Of a DNA stretch of 57,051 bases, positions 10,239 to 19,086 are shown piece by piece (the first letter of the stretch is position 1; the number at the start of each line of letters is the position of its first letter). The stretch is taken from NCBI GenBank assembly GCA_029101185.1, contig JAQXQN010000104.1, positions 1 to 57,051 on the forward strand, in the 5' to 3' direction. A program made the position numbers and the translations under genes. Source of the stretch: Eggerthellales bacterium (GTDB taxonomy: Bacteria; Actinomycetota; Coriobacteriia; Coriobacteriales; Eggerthellaceae). The notes under the pieces are model-generated. The model was not told the origin of the DNA. It saw nothing but the letters and a program-made list of their open reading frames with translations, and made no database searches.

Positions 10239-10933
10239 CTACTGCCGAAGGCATTGATGAGATGGCGGACCAGGGCTCTGTTGGTAGGCAGGGCAAGGAT
10301 GGATATCGCGTCGAAGCGTACGTTGCAGTCATCCCCTCGGTAATGCATCAGGTAATGGGCCGCGATACGCTCGTACCTGTTGCGCTTTGCGGGGGTGATG
10401 GCCTCTTCAGGAAGCCCCTTGTCCAGGCTTGATCTTGTTTTGACCTCGACAAACACCAGGGTATCCCCATCAAGGGCGACGATATCCGCTTCTCCGGCGT
10501 TACACCGCCAGTTCCGCTCGAGAATCTCATAGCCTTTACGGGTGAGCAGAAGACAGGCGGCATACTCCCCCTTACGGCCAAGCTCTTTAGGGTCATACAT
10601 CCACTCGGGGATCTGTTGGTCCTCCCCTTCAGACTCCTGGGCAACCGCAGGCGAATCGGATCTAGCCGTGGGCGCATCAGCCCCAGGCTCCGGGGCATCA
10701 ACCCCAGGTGCAGGCGAATCAGCCTCATTATCAGGCGTATCAACTCCAGATTGAGGCGTATTGATCGCATCGGGGCCACCAGTGCCGCCATCCTCCTGAG
10801 GCATGTATTCGCCTGACCACACGTACTCTGGGGCACCGTCAAATGTCGAATCCCGATCCTGGGAGGTGGCTTGGGGTCGTACTTCCTCTTCAGGCTGGCA
10901 GGCAAAGGTGATCTTTTCCGAACGTTGTTCCAT
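10235..10933 (-). CDS. yraN: YraN family endonuclease-like protein with long low-complexity N-terminal extension
   Basis: C-terminal GRKGEYAACLLLTRKGYEILERNWRCNAGEADIVALDGDTLVFVEVKTRS; N-terminal Asp/Pro/Ala-rich repeats. Confidence 0.88.
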   Translation of the reverse strand: MEQRSEKITFACQPEEEVRPQATSQDRDSTFDGAPEYVWSGEYMPQEDGGTGGPDAINTPQSGVDTPDNEADSPAPGVDAPEPGADAPTARSDSPAVAQESEGEDQQIPEWMYDPKELGRKGEYAACLLLTRKGYEILERNWRCNAGEADIVALDGDTLVFVEVKTRSSLDKGLPEEAITPAKRNRYERIAAHYLMHYRGDDCNVRFDAISILALPTNRALVRHLINAFGSR

Positions 10934-10973
10934 GATGATCCTCTCTTATAGGGGCCGACTACCTAGTCAGCCT

Positions 10974-11026
10974 ATGAGGACCATCTTTCAAATGAATGAG
11001 CGGTATCTGGACGGTTCCTTACCCGC
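10974..11026 (-). promoter_or_regulatory. Conserved element upstream of yraN-comM-dprA, shared with comEA-comEC
   Basis: + strand gaggaccATCTTTCAAATGaATgAGCGGtatCTGgacgGTTCcTtacccgc aligns with the sequence upstream of comEA (27586-27640). Confidence 0.65.
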
Positions 11027-11197
11027 GTCTCTGCCCGTCTCAATCACCCGGCACGTGTAATGCTCGACCACATTCCACGGCCTTCTCTTCATAACGTCGC
11101 CAGGAATACCCAAACTCCATCACGGCTTTCAAGCTTTTCTATCACAGATGCACCTGTTTTTTAATCCATTTGACCAGGCGATGACGGGAAGGACATC

Positions 11198-11977
11198 TTA
11201 AAACAGGGTCTCCTGGGTCCACGCGGTGCAAAAGGACGCCCGATGCACAGGAGTAAGCCCAAAGTCTTTGATTGCCTGGATATGTTCGGCACTGGCATAT
11301 CCTTTACACTTCTCAAATCCGTACTGGGGATAGTCCAGGGCAAGCCGACACATGAGCGCATCCCTGTCCACCTTCGCAATTAAGGAAGCAGCGGCAATGC
11401 TAGCGCACTTGGCGTCACCTTTCACCACATTGCGCTCCCGAGGGTCAAAGCCCAAGGGATTGCCGTCAAGCAGGGCCACGTCAACGGAGATACCCTGGGC
11501 CTCCACTGCCGCGAGGGAACGAGAGAAGGCAAGCCGCAACGCAGCGCTCATGCCGTGCTCATCAATATAGTCAGGCTGCACATACTGAATATCCCAGGCC
11601 AAGGCCACATCCTTAATCTCTTGAGCAATGTGGGGTCTTGACTGTTCAGGAACCTGTTTCGAATCGTTCAGACCTGCAATACGGGGATTAGGAGGCAACA
11701 CCACGCAGGCAACGCACAAGGGACCTGCAACCGGGCCTCTGCCCACTTCGTCCAATCCTGCTACCACGCATCCCGGAGCCAGATGCTCCTGGTACTCGTA
11801 CATCTGCTGCAGCCTGGACGCTTCGGCATCCTGAGCATCAAGCCTACGGCGTGCTGTGGTCAAAGCCTGTTTGACGCCTTTACGCTCGTCGGCGGCAAGG
11901 GCACGGGCGAGCACCTCATACTGGGCACGGTCTGCGGTTTGCAGGTCCCGTTTGATTTCCGCAAGGGTTCTGGCCAT
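11198..11977 (-). CDS. rnhB: Ribonuclease HII
   Basis: VVAGLDEVGRGPVAGPLCVACVVL, LNDSKQV, DGNPLGF. Confidence 0.95.
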   Translation of the reverse strand: MARTLAEIKRDLQTADRAQYEVLARALAADERKGVKQALTTARRRLDAQDAEASRLQQMYEYQEHLAPGCVVAGLDEVGRGPVAGPLCVACVVLPPNPRIAGLNDSKQVPEQSRPHIAQEIKDVALAWDIQYVQPDYIDEHGMSAALRLAFSRSLAAVEAQGISVDVALLDGNPLGFDPRERNVVKGDAKCASIAAASLIAKVDRDALMCRLALDYPQYGFEKCKGYASAEHIQAIKDFGLTPVHRASFCTAWTQETLF

Positions 11978-12069
11978 CTGTACCTCGGTTCATGCTGAAA
12001 TGGATACGCGTGACATGCCAAGTTCGGCACGAAAGCCGTCGCAGGACCAACTCCTACGACGGCTAAACA

Positions 12070-12094
12070 AGAAAGGGCCCGCCGAAGCGGGCCC
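12070..12094 (-). terminator. Rho-independent terminator after rplS
   Basis: Minus strand GGGCCCGC-TTCG-GCGGGCCC-TTTCTTGTTT hairpin. Confidence 0.85.
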
Positions 12095-12102
12095 CGAAGT
12101 CC

Positions 12103-12444
12103 TTAGTAGACCTTCTCCTTGATCTTCGCGGCCTTACCGACCTTCTTGCGGAGGTAGTACAGCTTGGCGCGACGGACGTCACCATGACGGGTGACCTCAA
12201 TCTTCTCAATCTTGGGAGAGTACACAGGGAAGGTGCGCTCCACGCCAACGCCGAAGCTGATCTTACGCACGGTAAAAGTCTCGCGTGCGGAAGCGCCCTG
12301 ACGGCGGATGACGTCGCCCTGGAAGACCTGGATACGCTCGCGGTTGCCTTCCTTAATGCGATAGTGAACCTTCACGGTGTCACCCACGTTAAAGGGGGCG
12401 ACTTCTTTAATCTGCTGCTGCTCAATGGCGCGAATGATATCCAT
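12103..12444 (-). CDS. rplS: 50S ribosomal protein L19
   Basis: [50 protein letters not shown]; start trimmed from the ORF-track start at 12585. Confidence 0.96.
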   Translation of the reverse strand: MDIIRAIEQQQIKEVAPFNVGDTVKVHYRIKEGNRERIQVFQGDVIRRQGASARETFTVRKISFGVGVERTFPVYSPKIEKIEVTRHGDVRRAKLYYLRKKVGKAAKIKEKVY

Positions 12445-12656
12445 GGTCTCTTTCCTTCTTATATAGTCACATAGCAAGCGAATAATAATCACTGCGTTAG
12501 GCGCGATGCAAGAGTATAGTTCAAAGTCAGCAAACTTTTCAAGCCCTAATTGGTTTTCCCGTAGGTTTGTGGGGAAATGGTGCATCCGTACTCATAGCCC
12601 CATTTCAGCGCCGTTATGGCACTTCCCACTCAATAGGTGCCAAAAGGAACCGTGGC

Positions 12657-13148
12657 CTATCTGATGCTTCCGAGCCCGAAGCCCTCAAGCATCTCGCGCT
12701 CCCGGGCCTCCATCTCCTCCGCCTCCTGATCGGAGTGGACATGGTCCCATCCGCACAGATGCAGCAACCCATGGACAATCAGCACGCACAGCTCCTGCTG
12801 AGGCGTGGTTCCAAAGGTGGCCGTCTGCTCTCGGGCCACATCGGAGGCAATAACGATATCCCCAAGCAGGAAAGGCTCGTCTTCAGGCATTCCCGCATCC
12901 TCGTACACACCGCCAAGGTCAAAATCATCGTCAAACCCGTCGCACTCGAAGCTCAGCACGTCCGTGGGCCGATCGATTCCTCTAAAGTCCCTGTTCAGCG
13001 CATGGACCTCCTCATTGGTGGTCAGCGTGATGGACACTTCGGCACACTCAGGCTGCTGCTCCTGCTCAAGCACGTAGCGGGCCAGCCCTTCAATATCCAC
13101 GCCTTGGGCAATATCCGCACCATACTTGATGTCAACGACGATGTTCAT
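12657..13148 (-). CDS. ybeY: Endoribonuclease YbeY
   Basis: HGLLHLCGWDHVHSDQEAEEMEAREREML signature; likely start MNIVVDIKYG. Confidence 0.94.
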   Translation of the reverse strand: MNIVVDIKYGADIAQGVDIEGLARYVLEQEQQPECAEVSITLTTNEEVHALNRDFRGIDRPTDVLSFECDGFDDDFDLGGVYEDAGMPEDEPFLLGDIVIASDVAREQTATFGTTPQQELCVLIVHGLLHLCGWDHVHSDQEAEEMEAREREMLEGFGLGSIR

Positions 13149-13190
13149 CCCGTCTCCTCTCTCATCCATCCTGGCCCTGCAGGCCCGCCC

Positions 13191-13985
13191 TTACGCCCTG
13201 CCTCCAAGAGACCCCAGCTCATAGAGGACCAGAGCGGGGGCCACCACTCCGGCAGTTTCCGCCCTCAGGATGTTGCTTCCCAAGGTCACCGGGTATGCAC
13301 GGGCGCACCCCCGCACCAAGGTGTCAACCTCCTCGGCAGAAAGCCCGCCTTCAGGCCCCACCACCACGCAGACCCGGGCATCCTGTTTTGGCGAAACGCA
13401 CTGAGTCAGCGCCGCATCCAGAGCCTGGGAGATGGTCTGGGTCAGGGGGCATTCCTCCCAACAGACAAGCACCGCGGTGGCATCCTTGAAGGCCGACACC
13501 ACCTGGGATACGGTCATAGCCTCGCCGACCTGAGGGATATCCAGCCTGCCGCATTGCACCGCGGCGGATTTGGCAATGCTTGACCAACGAGCCCTTCTGC
13601 TTGCGGCCTTTTTCTCGTCAAGCTTCACCACGCACCGGGAAGACTTCATGGGAACAAACCCGCTAACCCCCAGCTCCGTGGCATGTCTGATCACTTCATC
13701 CATCTTATCGCCCTTTGCGATGCCTTGCACCAGCACCACCTGAGGGCCCTGCTCCGGAGCCTCAAGCCTGCGGGCGATTCTGACCAGCGGAATGTCCCGG
13801 TCAAAGTCAACGATCTCGCACTCAAAGTAATCCGACGCCGCATCAACCACGCTGATGTGCTCACCTCGGGCAAGGCGCAGCACCCGAGCATGGCGGGCAT
13901 CCTCGTCAGAAAGGCGCAAGGGAAACACCTGGCTATCCTGAGCGCCTACCACCTGCTCCTCTAAAAAGAAATGATGCAAAGACAC
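13191..13985 (-). CDS. rsmE: 16S rRNA (uracil1498-N3)-methyltransferase
   Basis: MSLHHFFLEEQVV...VVVGPEGGLSAEEV...LGSNILRAETAGVVA. Confidence 0.94.
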   Translation of the reverse strand: MSLHHFFLEEQVVGAQDSQVFPLRLSDEDARHARVLRLARGEHISVVDAASDYFECEIVDFDRDIPLVRIARRLEAPEQGPQVVLVQGIAKGDKMDEVIRHATELGVSGFVPMKSSRCVVKLDEKKAASRRARWSSIAKSAAVQCGRLDIPQVGEAMTVSQVVSAFKDATAVLVCWEECPLTQTISQALDAALTQCVSPKQDARVCVVVGPEGGLSAEEVDTLVRGCARAYPVTLGSNILRAETAGVVAPALVLYELGSLGGRA

Positions 13986-13997
13986 CGCAGACCTCCT

Positions 13998-14384
13998 CTA
14001 CATCAGGCCAAACATGCTCAGCAGATAGGGGCCGAACACCACGGCACCCACCCCCACACTCACAAGAGCGCATAGCAAGGCGGCGGCGGCAGCGCAATCC
14101 TTCGCCCTCTTGGCGAGAGGATGCACCTGAGGAGATGCCAGATCCACCAACGCCTCGATAGCAGTGTTTGCGGCCTCAGCCCCAAGAACCATACCCACAC
14201 ACACCAACACGGCACACCAGGCCCAGGCCTGCACCCTCAGCACCATACAGGCGATTATCACCACTACGGCAGCACCAAGTTGAATGCGGAAGTTCCTGCC
14301 CTCGAAAGTCTGGGCAATGCCCTCAAAGGCGTATCCAAAGGACCTGAGTAGACCCGTTGTGTGCTGGTCTGGACGCTTCGTCAT
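13998..14384 (-). CDS. dgkA: Diacylglycerol kinase / undecaprenol kinase (DgkA family)
   Basis: SFGYAFEGIAQTFEGRNFRIQLGAAVVVIIAC...VLGAEAANTAIEALVDL; start MTKRPDQ inferred. Confidence 0.92.
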   Translation of the reverse strand: MTKRPDQHTTGLLRSFGYAFEGIAQTFEGRNFRIQLGAAVVVIIACMVLRVQAWAWCAVLVCVGMVLGAEAANTAIEALVDLASPQVHPLAKRAKDCAAAAALLCALVSVGVGAVVFGPYLLSMFGLM

Positions 14385-14403
14385 AAGTACGCAACCCTCC
14401 TGC

Positions 14404-15675
14404 CTACAGCACCACAGGGACAAGGTCCCCATTGCAAGCCCCGGGAGGGGCAGCAACGCTATGGTAGCTTTCCGTGGTGGCCTGGCCCCCGTCTTCAACC
14501 AGGACAAGCTCCGTGCTGCCCCGCCGAGCGGCAAGGTCCGCGGCCCGCAACTGTGCGGACAGCTCCTCAAGCTGGGCGCACCTGCTAGCCTTTACTTGGT
14601 CATCAACCTGGTCAGAGCGCAACGCTGCGGGGGTTCCCTCCCGCTTGGAATAGGGAAACACATGAATCTTGCTAAACCGGCACTGCCGGCACGCCTCAAG
14701 GGTCTGCTGAAAGTCCTGGGAGGTCTCGCCGGGAAATCCCACGATCACATCGGTGGTCAGGGACATGGCGGGCACCTGCTCATAGAGGCTCTCCACCAGA
14801 GCAAGAAAGGCCGCTGCGGAATAGGGGCGGTTCATCTGGGCAAGGATGCCATCGGATCCGGACTGCAAAGGCAGGTGCATATGCCTGCACAACTGGGGCC
14901 ATCGGGTGGCAAACAGCCTGATCAGGTCCTGGTCCACATCCCCAGGCTCCACAGACCCCACCCGAATGCGGGTGGTAGGAGGCATCAGGTCAAGCAGCAT
15001 CTCCACCAGACCAGCGAAGGTCAGGCTACCGTCGCGATAGGACCCCAGATTGATGCCGGTAAGCACCACTTCTTTGACCCCCTGGGCCGCAAGGGCGGAC
15101 ACTTCGTCACATATCTCCTGATGGGGACGGGAAACGGCAGGTCCACGGGCAATATGGACGATGCAGTAGGTGCAGGCGTTATCACAGCCGTCCTGAACCT
15201 TGACCCCAACTCGGGTCCGAAACCCTTCCCCCACTCGGTCAGATGAAATCATAGCGAATGCAGAAGCGTCGGGATCAGAGATGCCAGGAGCGGAAACGTC
15301 CGGTTTTGAAACGTCAAGACCAGAGATATATGCAGCCATCATCCCCTTAGGAACCACCCGCACCCGAGGCGAAAGGTCCTGATAGAAACCGGGGTCAATG
15401 GCCACGGCACAGCCCGTAACCACCACCTGGGCCAGAGAGTTTGCCCGCAGGGCCCGACGCACCGCCTTGCGGGTCTTCTTTTCCGCCTCTCCGGTGACGG
15501 TACAGGTGTTGACCACCACCACATCGGCCTGGGGCAAAGGCACGGCAAGGCCCCCCGCCTTTTGGAGCCCTGCAGCAAAGCTGTCGGACTCCACGCGGTT
15601 GACCTTGCATCCAAGATTCAGGATATGGAATCGCAATCCAGTCATGGACGAGGAAGCGTCATCAAGAGGCGACAT
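14404..15675 (-). CDS. mtaB: tRNA t6A37 methylthiotransferase MtaB (radical SAM)
   Basis: FHILNLGCKVNRVESDSFAAGL, VQDGCDNACTYCIVHIARGPAVSR. Confidence 0.93.
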   Translation of the reverse strand: MSPLDDASSSMTGLRFHILNLGCKVNRVESDSFAAGLQKAGGLAVPLPQADVVVVNTCTVTGEAEKKTRKAVRRALRANSLAQVVVTGCAVAIDPGFYQDLSPRVRVVPKGMMAAYISGLDVSKPDVSAPGISDPDASAFAMISSDRVGEGFRTRVGVKVQDGCDNACTYCIVHIARGPAVSRPHQEICDEVSALAAQGVKEVVLTGINLGSYRDGSLTFAGLVEMLLDLMPPTTRIRVGSVEPGDVDQDLIRLFATRWPQLCRHMHLPLQSGSDGILAQMNRPYSAAAFLALVESLYEQVPAMSLTTDVIVGFPGETSQDFQQTLEACRQCRFSKIHVFPYSKREGTPAALRSDQVDDQVKASRCAQLEELSAQLRAADLAARRGSTELVLVEDGGQATTESYHSVAAPPGACNGDLVPVVL

Positions 15676-16802
15676 TAGTTGAACGCATCCCTCAGCTTCT
15701 GCAGAGGAGAGCGGGGGGCGGCAACCTCTTCGCCAAACTCGTCAGCCACCTTCTTGAGCAGTTCCCGCTGCTTCTTGGTGACCTTCTTGGGGATGAGCAC
15801 GGAGATGTGCACGTACATATCGCCGCGGATATCGGAGTTCAGGCGGGGCATACCCATGCCCTTGACCCGCACCACCTGCTCGTTTTGGCAGCCCTCGGGA
15901 ATCCTGACCAGCACCTTCTCGTCCACGAACACGCCGTCAAGCTCAATGTCCGCGCCCAGAATGGCCTGGATGAAGCTGATGTTAGCACGGGCGTGAAGGT
16001 TGTCCCCCTCCCGCTCGAAGTACTCATGGGGTTGAATGCGGCAGGTGACAATCAGATCGCCGGAGCGGGCACCCCGCACGCCGGCCTCACCAAACCCGGA
16101 GACCCGCAGCTGCTGACCCTCCCTGATGCCCGCAGGCACGTCAACGGTAACGTGCTGACGGTCGGGAACCCGGCCCTGGCCCTCACAGTCCTCACAGGGG
16201 TGATCGATAACCTTGCCGGCACCGCCACAGGCGGGACAGGTAGAAGAAGACTGCATGTCTCCCAGGAAGGTGCGCTGCACCGTGACCACCCTGCCGGAGC
16301 CGTGGCACTGGACGCATTCCACCTCATGGCCATCCTCACCCAGACCGCTGCCGCCGCAGGACTCGCAAGGAGCCAGACGATCGTAGACAATCTCCTTCTT
16401 AACGCCAGTGGCCACCTCTTCAAGGGTCAGTCGCAGGCCCACGCCCATGTCCCGGCCCTCACGACGCATGCCGCCGCGGCCGCCAGCAGCCCCGCCGAAG
16501 AAGCTGGAGAACAGATCTCCCATGTCAAAGCCGCCGAAAATGTCGCTCATATCCACGTAGGAGCCGCCACCGGGGCCAGATGCCGCACCGGGAATAGTGC
16601 CGAAGCGGTCATACTGGGCACGCTTCTGGGTGTCACTGAGCACGTCGTACGCTTCGTTAAGCTCCTTAAATCGCTCCTCAGCGTCAGGGGCCTAGTTCAC
16701 GTCGGGATGAAGTTCGCGGGCCTTGCGCCTAAACGCCCGCTTAATCTCCTCGTCGGTGGCGGTTTTGGACACGCCGAGCACGTCATAGAGATCTTTTGCC
16801 AT
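15675..16802 (-). pseudogene. dnaJ: Chaperone DnaJ with an in-frame TAG at codon 37 (16692-16694)
   Basis: The minus strand from ATG at 16802 reads [68 protein letters not shown]... in one frame; the rest, including the CxxCxGxG zinc repeats, is intact. Confidence 0.85.
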
Positions 16803-16820
16803 GGAAGACCTTTCTCATTT

Positions 16821-17819
16821 CTACCTGTTCAGCTCGCTGCGAGCGGCTCGAACAGCATGTATAACCTTGGAGTAGTCCATACGGGTGGGGCCAATAACCG
16901 CCACGATGCCATGGGCGTCGGCCGGGCCGTACTGGGCTGCCACCACCGATACCCCGGAAAACTGGCTGCGGGGATTCTCCGAACCGATGAGGATCTCAAG
17001 ATCCCCATCATCAAACACGTCCTCAAGCAGCCCGAGCAGCATCACATCGTCCTCAATAACCCGAAGCACCGGCAGCGCCGCCGTGGAGTTGGAAAACTCC
17101 GGCTTACTGAGCAGGGAGGGCAGGCCGAGCTTGCTGCTGCGGGAAGGCTCCCCTTCCTTCATGCAGGAAAACAGCTGGTCAAGGACATAGGCGCCCAGGG
17201 GGCTTGTCAGGGTGTCTACCAGGGTTGTCTCGGAGCGCATGGTGCCAATCTGCGAAGCGGTCTTCCCGCCAATGAGGATGTTGATGGAGTTTTGAATCTC
17301 AGCCAGTTCCTCAGGGTCCACGTCTTGATCAAACTCAAGACCCCTGTTGAGCACCTTGCCGCTTGAGGTGACCACCACCATCAGCGCCGTGCGTAAGCTG
17401 AAGCTGACCAGGGACACCTGCTTGACGGACCCGGCAAGGATACTCGGGGCCATGACCACGGACAGGCACTCAGTCAGGGATGCCAGCTGGGCGGAAACCT
17501 CATCAAGCAGCTGGTCGAGGCGCCCCGCCCGGGCCCGGATACCCTCAAAGCTGCCGTCCTGGGGGTTTTCGCACTCCTCCTCAAGCAACTTGTTCACAAA
17601 GGCCCGGTATCCCGCGTCTGTAGGGATGCGGCCGGCGGAGGTGTGAGGAGAGACCACATAGCCCTCCTCCTCGAGTATGGACAACTCGTTTCTTACGGTG
17701 GCTGGCGAAACGTGCAGGCCATAACGGTTTACCAGGGTCTTTGATCCTACGGGCTGGGCATTGGCGATGTATTCCTGCACAAGCGCCTGCAGCACCCGCT
17801 GCCTTCTGTCAGATAGCAT
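16821..17819 (-). CDS. hrcA: Heat-inducible transcription repressor HrcA
   Basis: MLSDRRQRVLQALVQEYIANAQPVGSKTLVNRYGLHVSPATVRNELSILEEEGYV. Confidence 0.95.
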   Translation of the reverse strand: MLSDRRQRVLQALVQEYIANAQPVGSKTLVNRYGLHVSPATVRNELSILEEEGYVVSPHTSAGRIPTDAGYRAFVNKLLEEECENPQDGSFEGIRARAGRLDQLLDEVSAQLASLTECLSVVMAPSILAGSVKQVSLVSFSLRTALMVVVTSSGKVLNRGLEFDQDVDPEELAEIQNSINILIGGKTASQIGTMRSETTLVDTLTSPLGAYVLDQLFSCMKEGEPSRSSKLGLPSLLSKPEFSNSTAALPVLRVIEDDVMLLGLLEDVFDDGDLEILIGSENPRSQFSGVSVVAAQYGPADAHGIVAVIGPTRMDYSKVIHAVRAARSELNR

Positions 17820-17876
17820 GGATCCCTCCCTTCAAACCGTAGGCGTGTACTCTTCGTCAAACTGCGACTCTGCATC

Positions 17877-17903
17877 TTAGCAATCGAGGCGCAGGAGTGC
17901 CAA
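17877..17903 (-). promoter_or_regulatory. CIRCE operator (HrcA-binding inverted repeat) upstream of hrcA-dnaJ
   Basis: TTAGCAATC-GAGGCGCAG-GAGTGCCAA, close to the consensus TTAGCACTC-N9-GAGTGCTAA. Confidence 0.88.
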
Positions 17904-17919
17904 GTAATCCCTTCAACCG

Positions 17920-18975
17920 TTAATCATTCGATATAAACGACACATCAGCCCCATGCTGGGCATACGCCGCATCAAGGACCTGGTCAAGGACCCGGTCGAA
18001 ATCCTGCGGAGTCACGCAGGTGTTGATAAGCCCCCGGGCCTTTGCCGCCCCCGGCACCCCATGCAGGTACCACATGGCATGCTTGCGCATGTAGACGATG
18101 TTGTTGCCCCAGCGGCCGGAGAGAAGGTGCGCATGGCGCTTGGCCATGGCCACCCGCTGCTCAAGGGTGGGGGCATCTGGCTCCTTCTGATTGCGCAGGA
18201 CAGCTCTCACCTGGCCAAATATCCAGGGGTTTCCCTGGGCGGCCCTGCCGATCATCACCGCGTCGCAGCCAGTGGCGGCCACCATGGACAGGGCATCTGC
18301 GCCGCAGGTCACGTCTCCGTTTCCCGCAACCGGGACGGACACCGCCTCCTTCACCCTGCGAATGACACCCCAATCCGCCGAGCCCGTATACATCTGGGCC
18401 GCGGTGCGCCCATGGACGGCAAACCCGCAGGCGCCTGCATCCTCAAGACGCAACGCCAGGTCAACAGCACTATCCTCTCCCGCACCGTAGCCTTTTCGCA
18501 TCTTGACGCACACCTTGGTGCCCGATCCAGCCACGGCCCGGGACACTTCGGCAACAATATCTGCGGCAAGATCCGGGGTACGCATCAGCGCGGAGCCGTC
18601 CCCCTTCTTGACGATCTTTCGGGCGGGGCAACCCATGTTGATATCAATGTAGGCCAAGGCAGAGCCCATCTGCTCGGCAAGCCAGGCGGCCTCCCGGGCC
18701 ATCACGAAGGGATCGTGGCCGAAAAGCTGCACCGCCACCCTGTCCTCGTTTTCCGCCCGGTCAACCAGTCGCTGAGTGCGCTCGTTTGAGTACTGCAGCG
18801 CCATGGAGGACACCATCTCTGTGTAGGTCAGGTCTGCGCCCTGCTCAAGGCACAACTGCCTGAAGAACAGGTCATTGACCCCCGCCATGGGAGCAAGGAG
18901 CACCGGGGTGGCGCTATCGGTCTGGGGAGAGCCGAGCCAAAGAGCCGCGGCCGCCGAAGAGATGCCAGTGGTCAT
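17920..18975 (-). CDS. dusB: tRNA-dihydrouridine synthase
   Basis: LAPMAGVNDLFFRQLCLEQGADLTYTEMVSS, INMGCPARKIVKKGDGSALMR. Confidence 0.93.
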   Translation of the reverse strand: MTTGISSAAAALWLGSPQTDSATPVLLAPMAGVNDLFFRQLCLEQGADLTYTEMVSSMALQYSNERTQRLVDRAENEDRVAVQLFGHDPFVMAREAAWLAEQMGSALAYIDINMGCPARKIVKKGDGSALMRTPDLAADIVAEVSRAVAGSGTKVCVKMRKGYGAGEDSAVDLALRLEDAGACGFAVHGRTAAQMYTGSADWGVIRRVKEAVSVPVAGNGDVTCGADALSMVAATGCDAVMIGRAAQGNPWIFGQVRAVLRNQKEPDAPTLEQRVAMAKRHAHLLSGRWGNNIVYMRKHAMWYLHGVPGAAKARGLINTCVTPQDFDRVLDQVLDAAYAQHGADVSFISND

Positions 18976-19014
18976 AGGATCCTCATATCAGATGATTCAA
19001 GCGCCCGAGGCCGA

Positions 19015-19086
19015 GCGCCAGAATAGGTCGAAGGCGTCCAGACTAGGGCGCCAAATCAGGTCGAAGGCGTCTAGACTAGGGCGCCA
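19015..19086. repeat. 33-bp tandem repeat (about 2.2 copies) overlapping the hemW stop codon
   Basis: GCGCCAGAATAGGTCGAAGGCGTCCAGACTAGG / GCGCCAAATCAGGTCGAAGGCGTCTAGACTAGG / GCGCCA. Confidence 0.9.
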
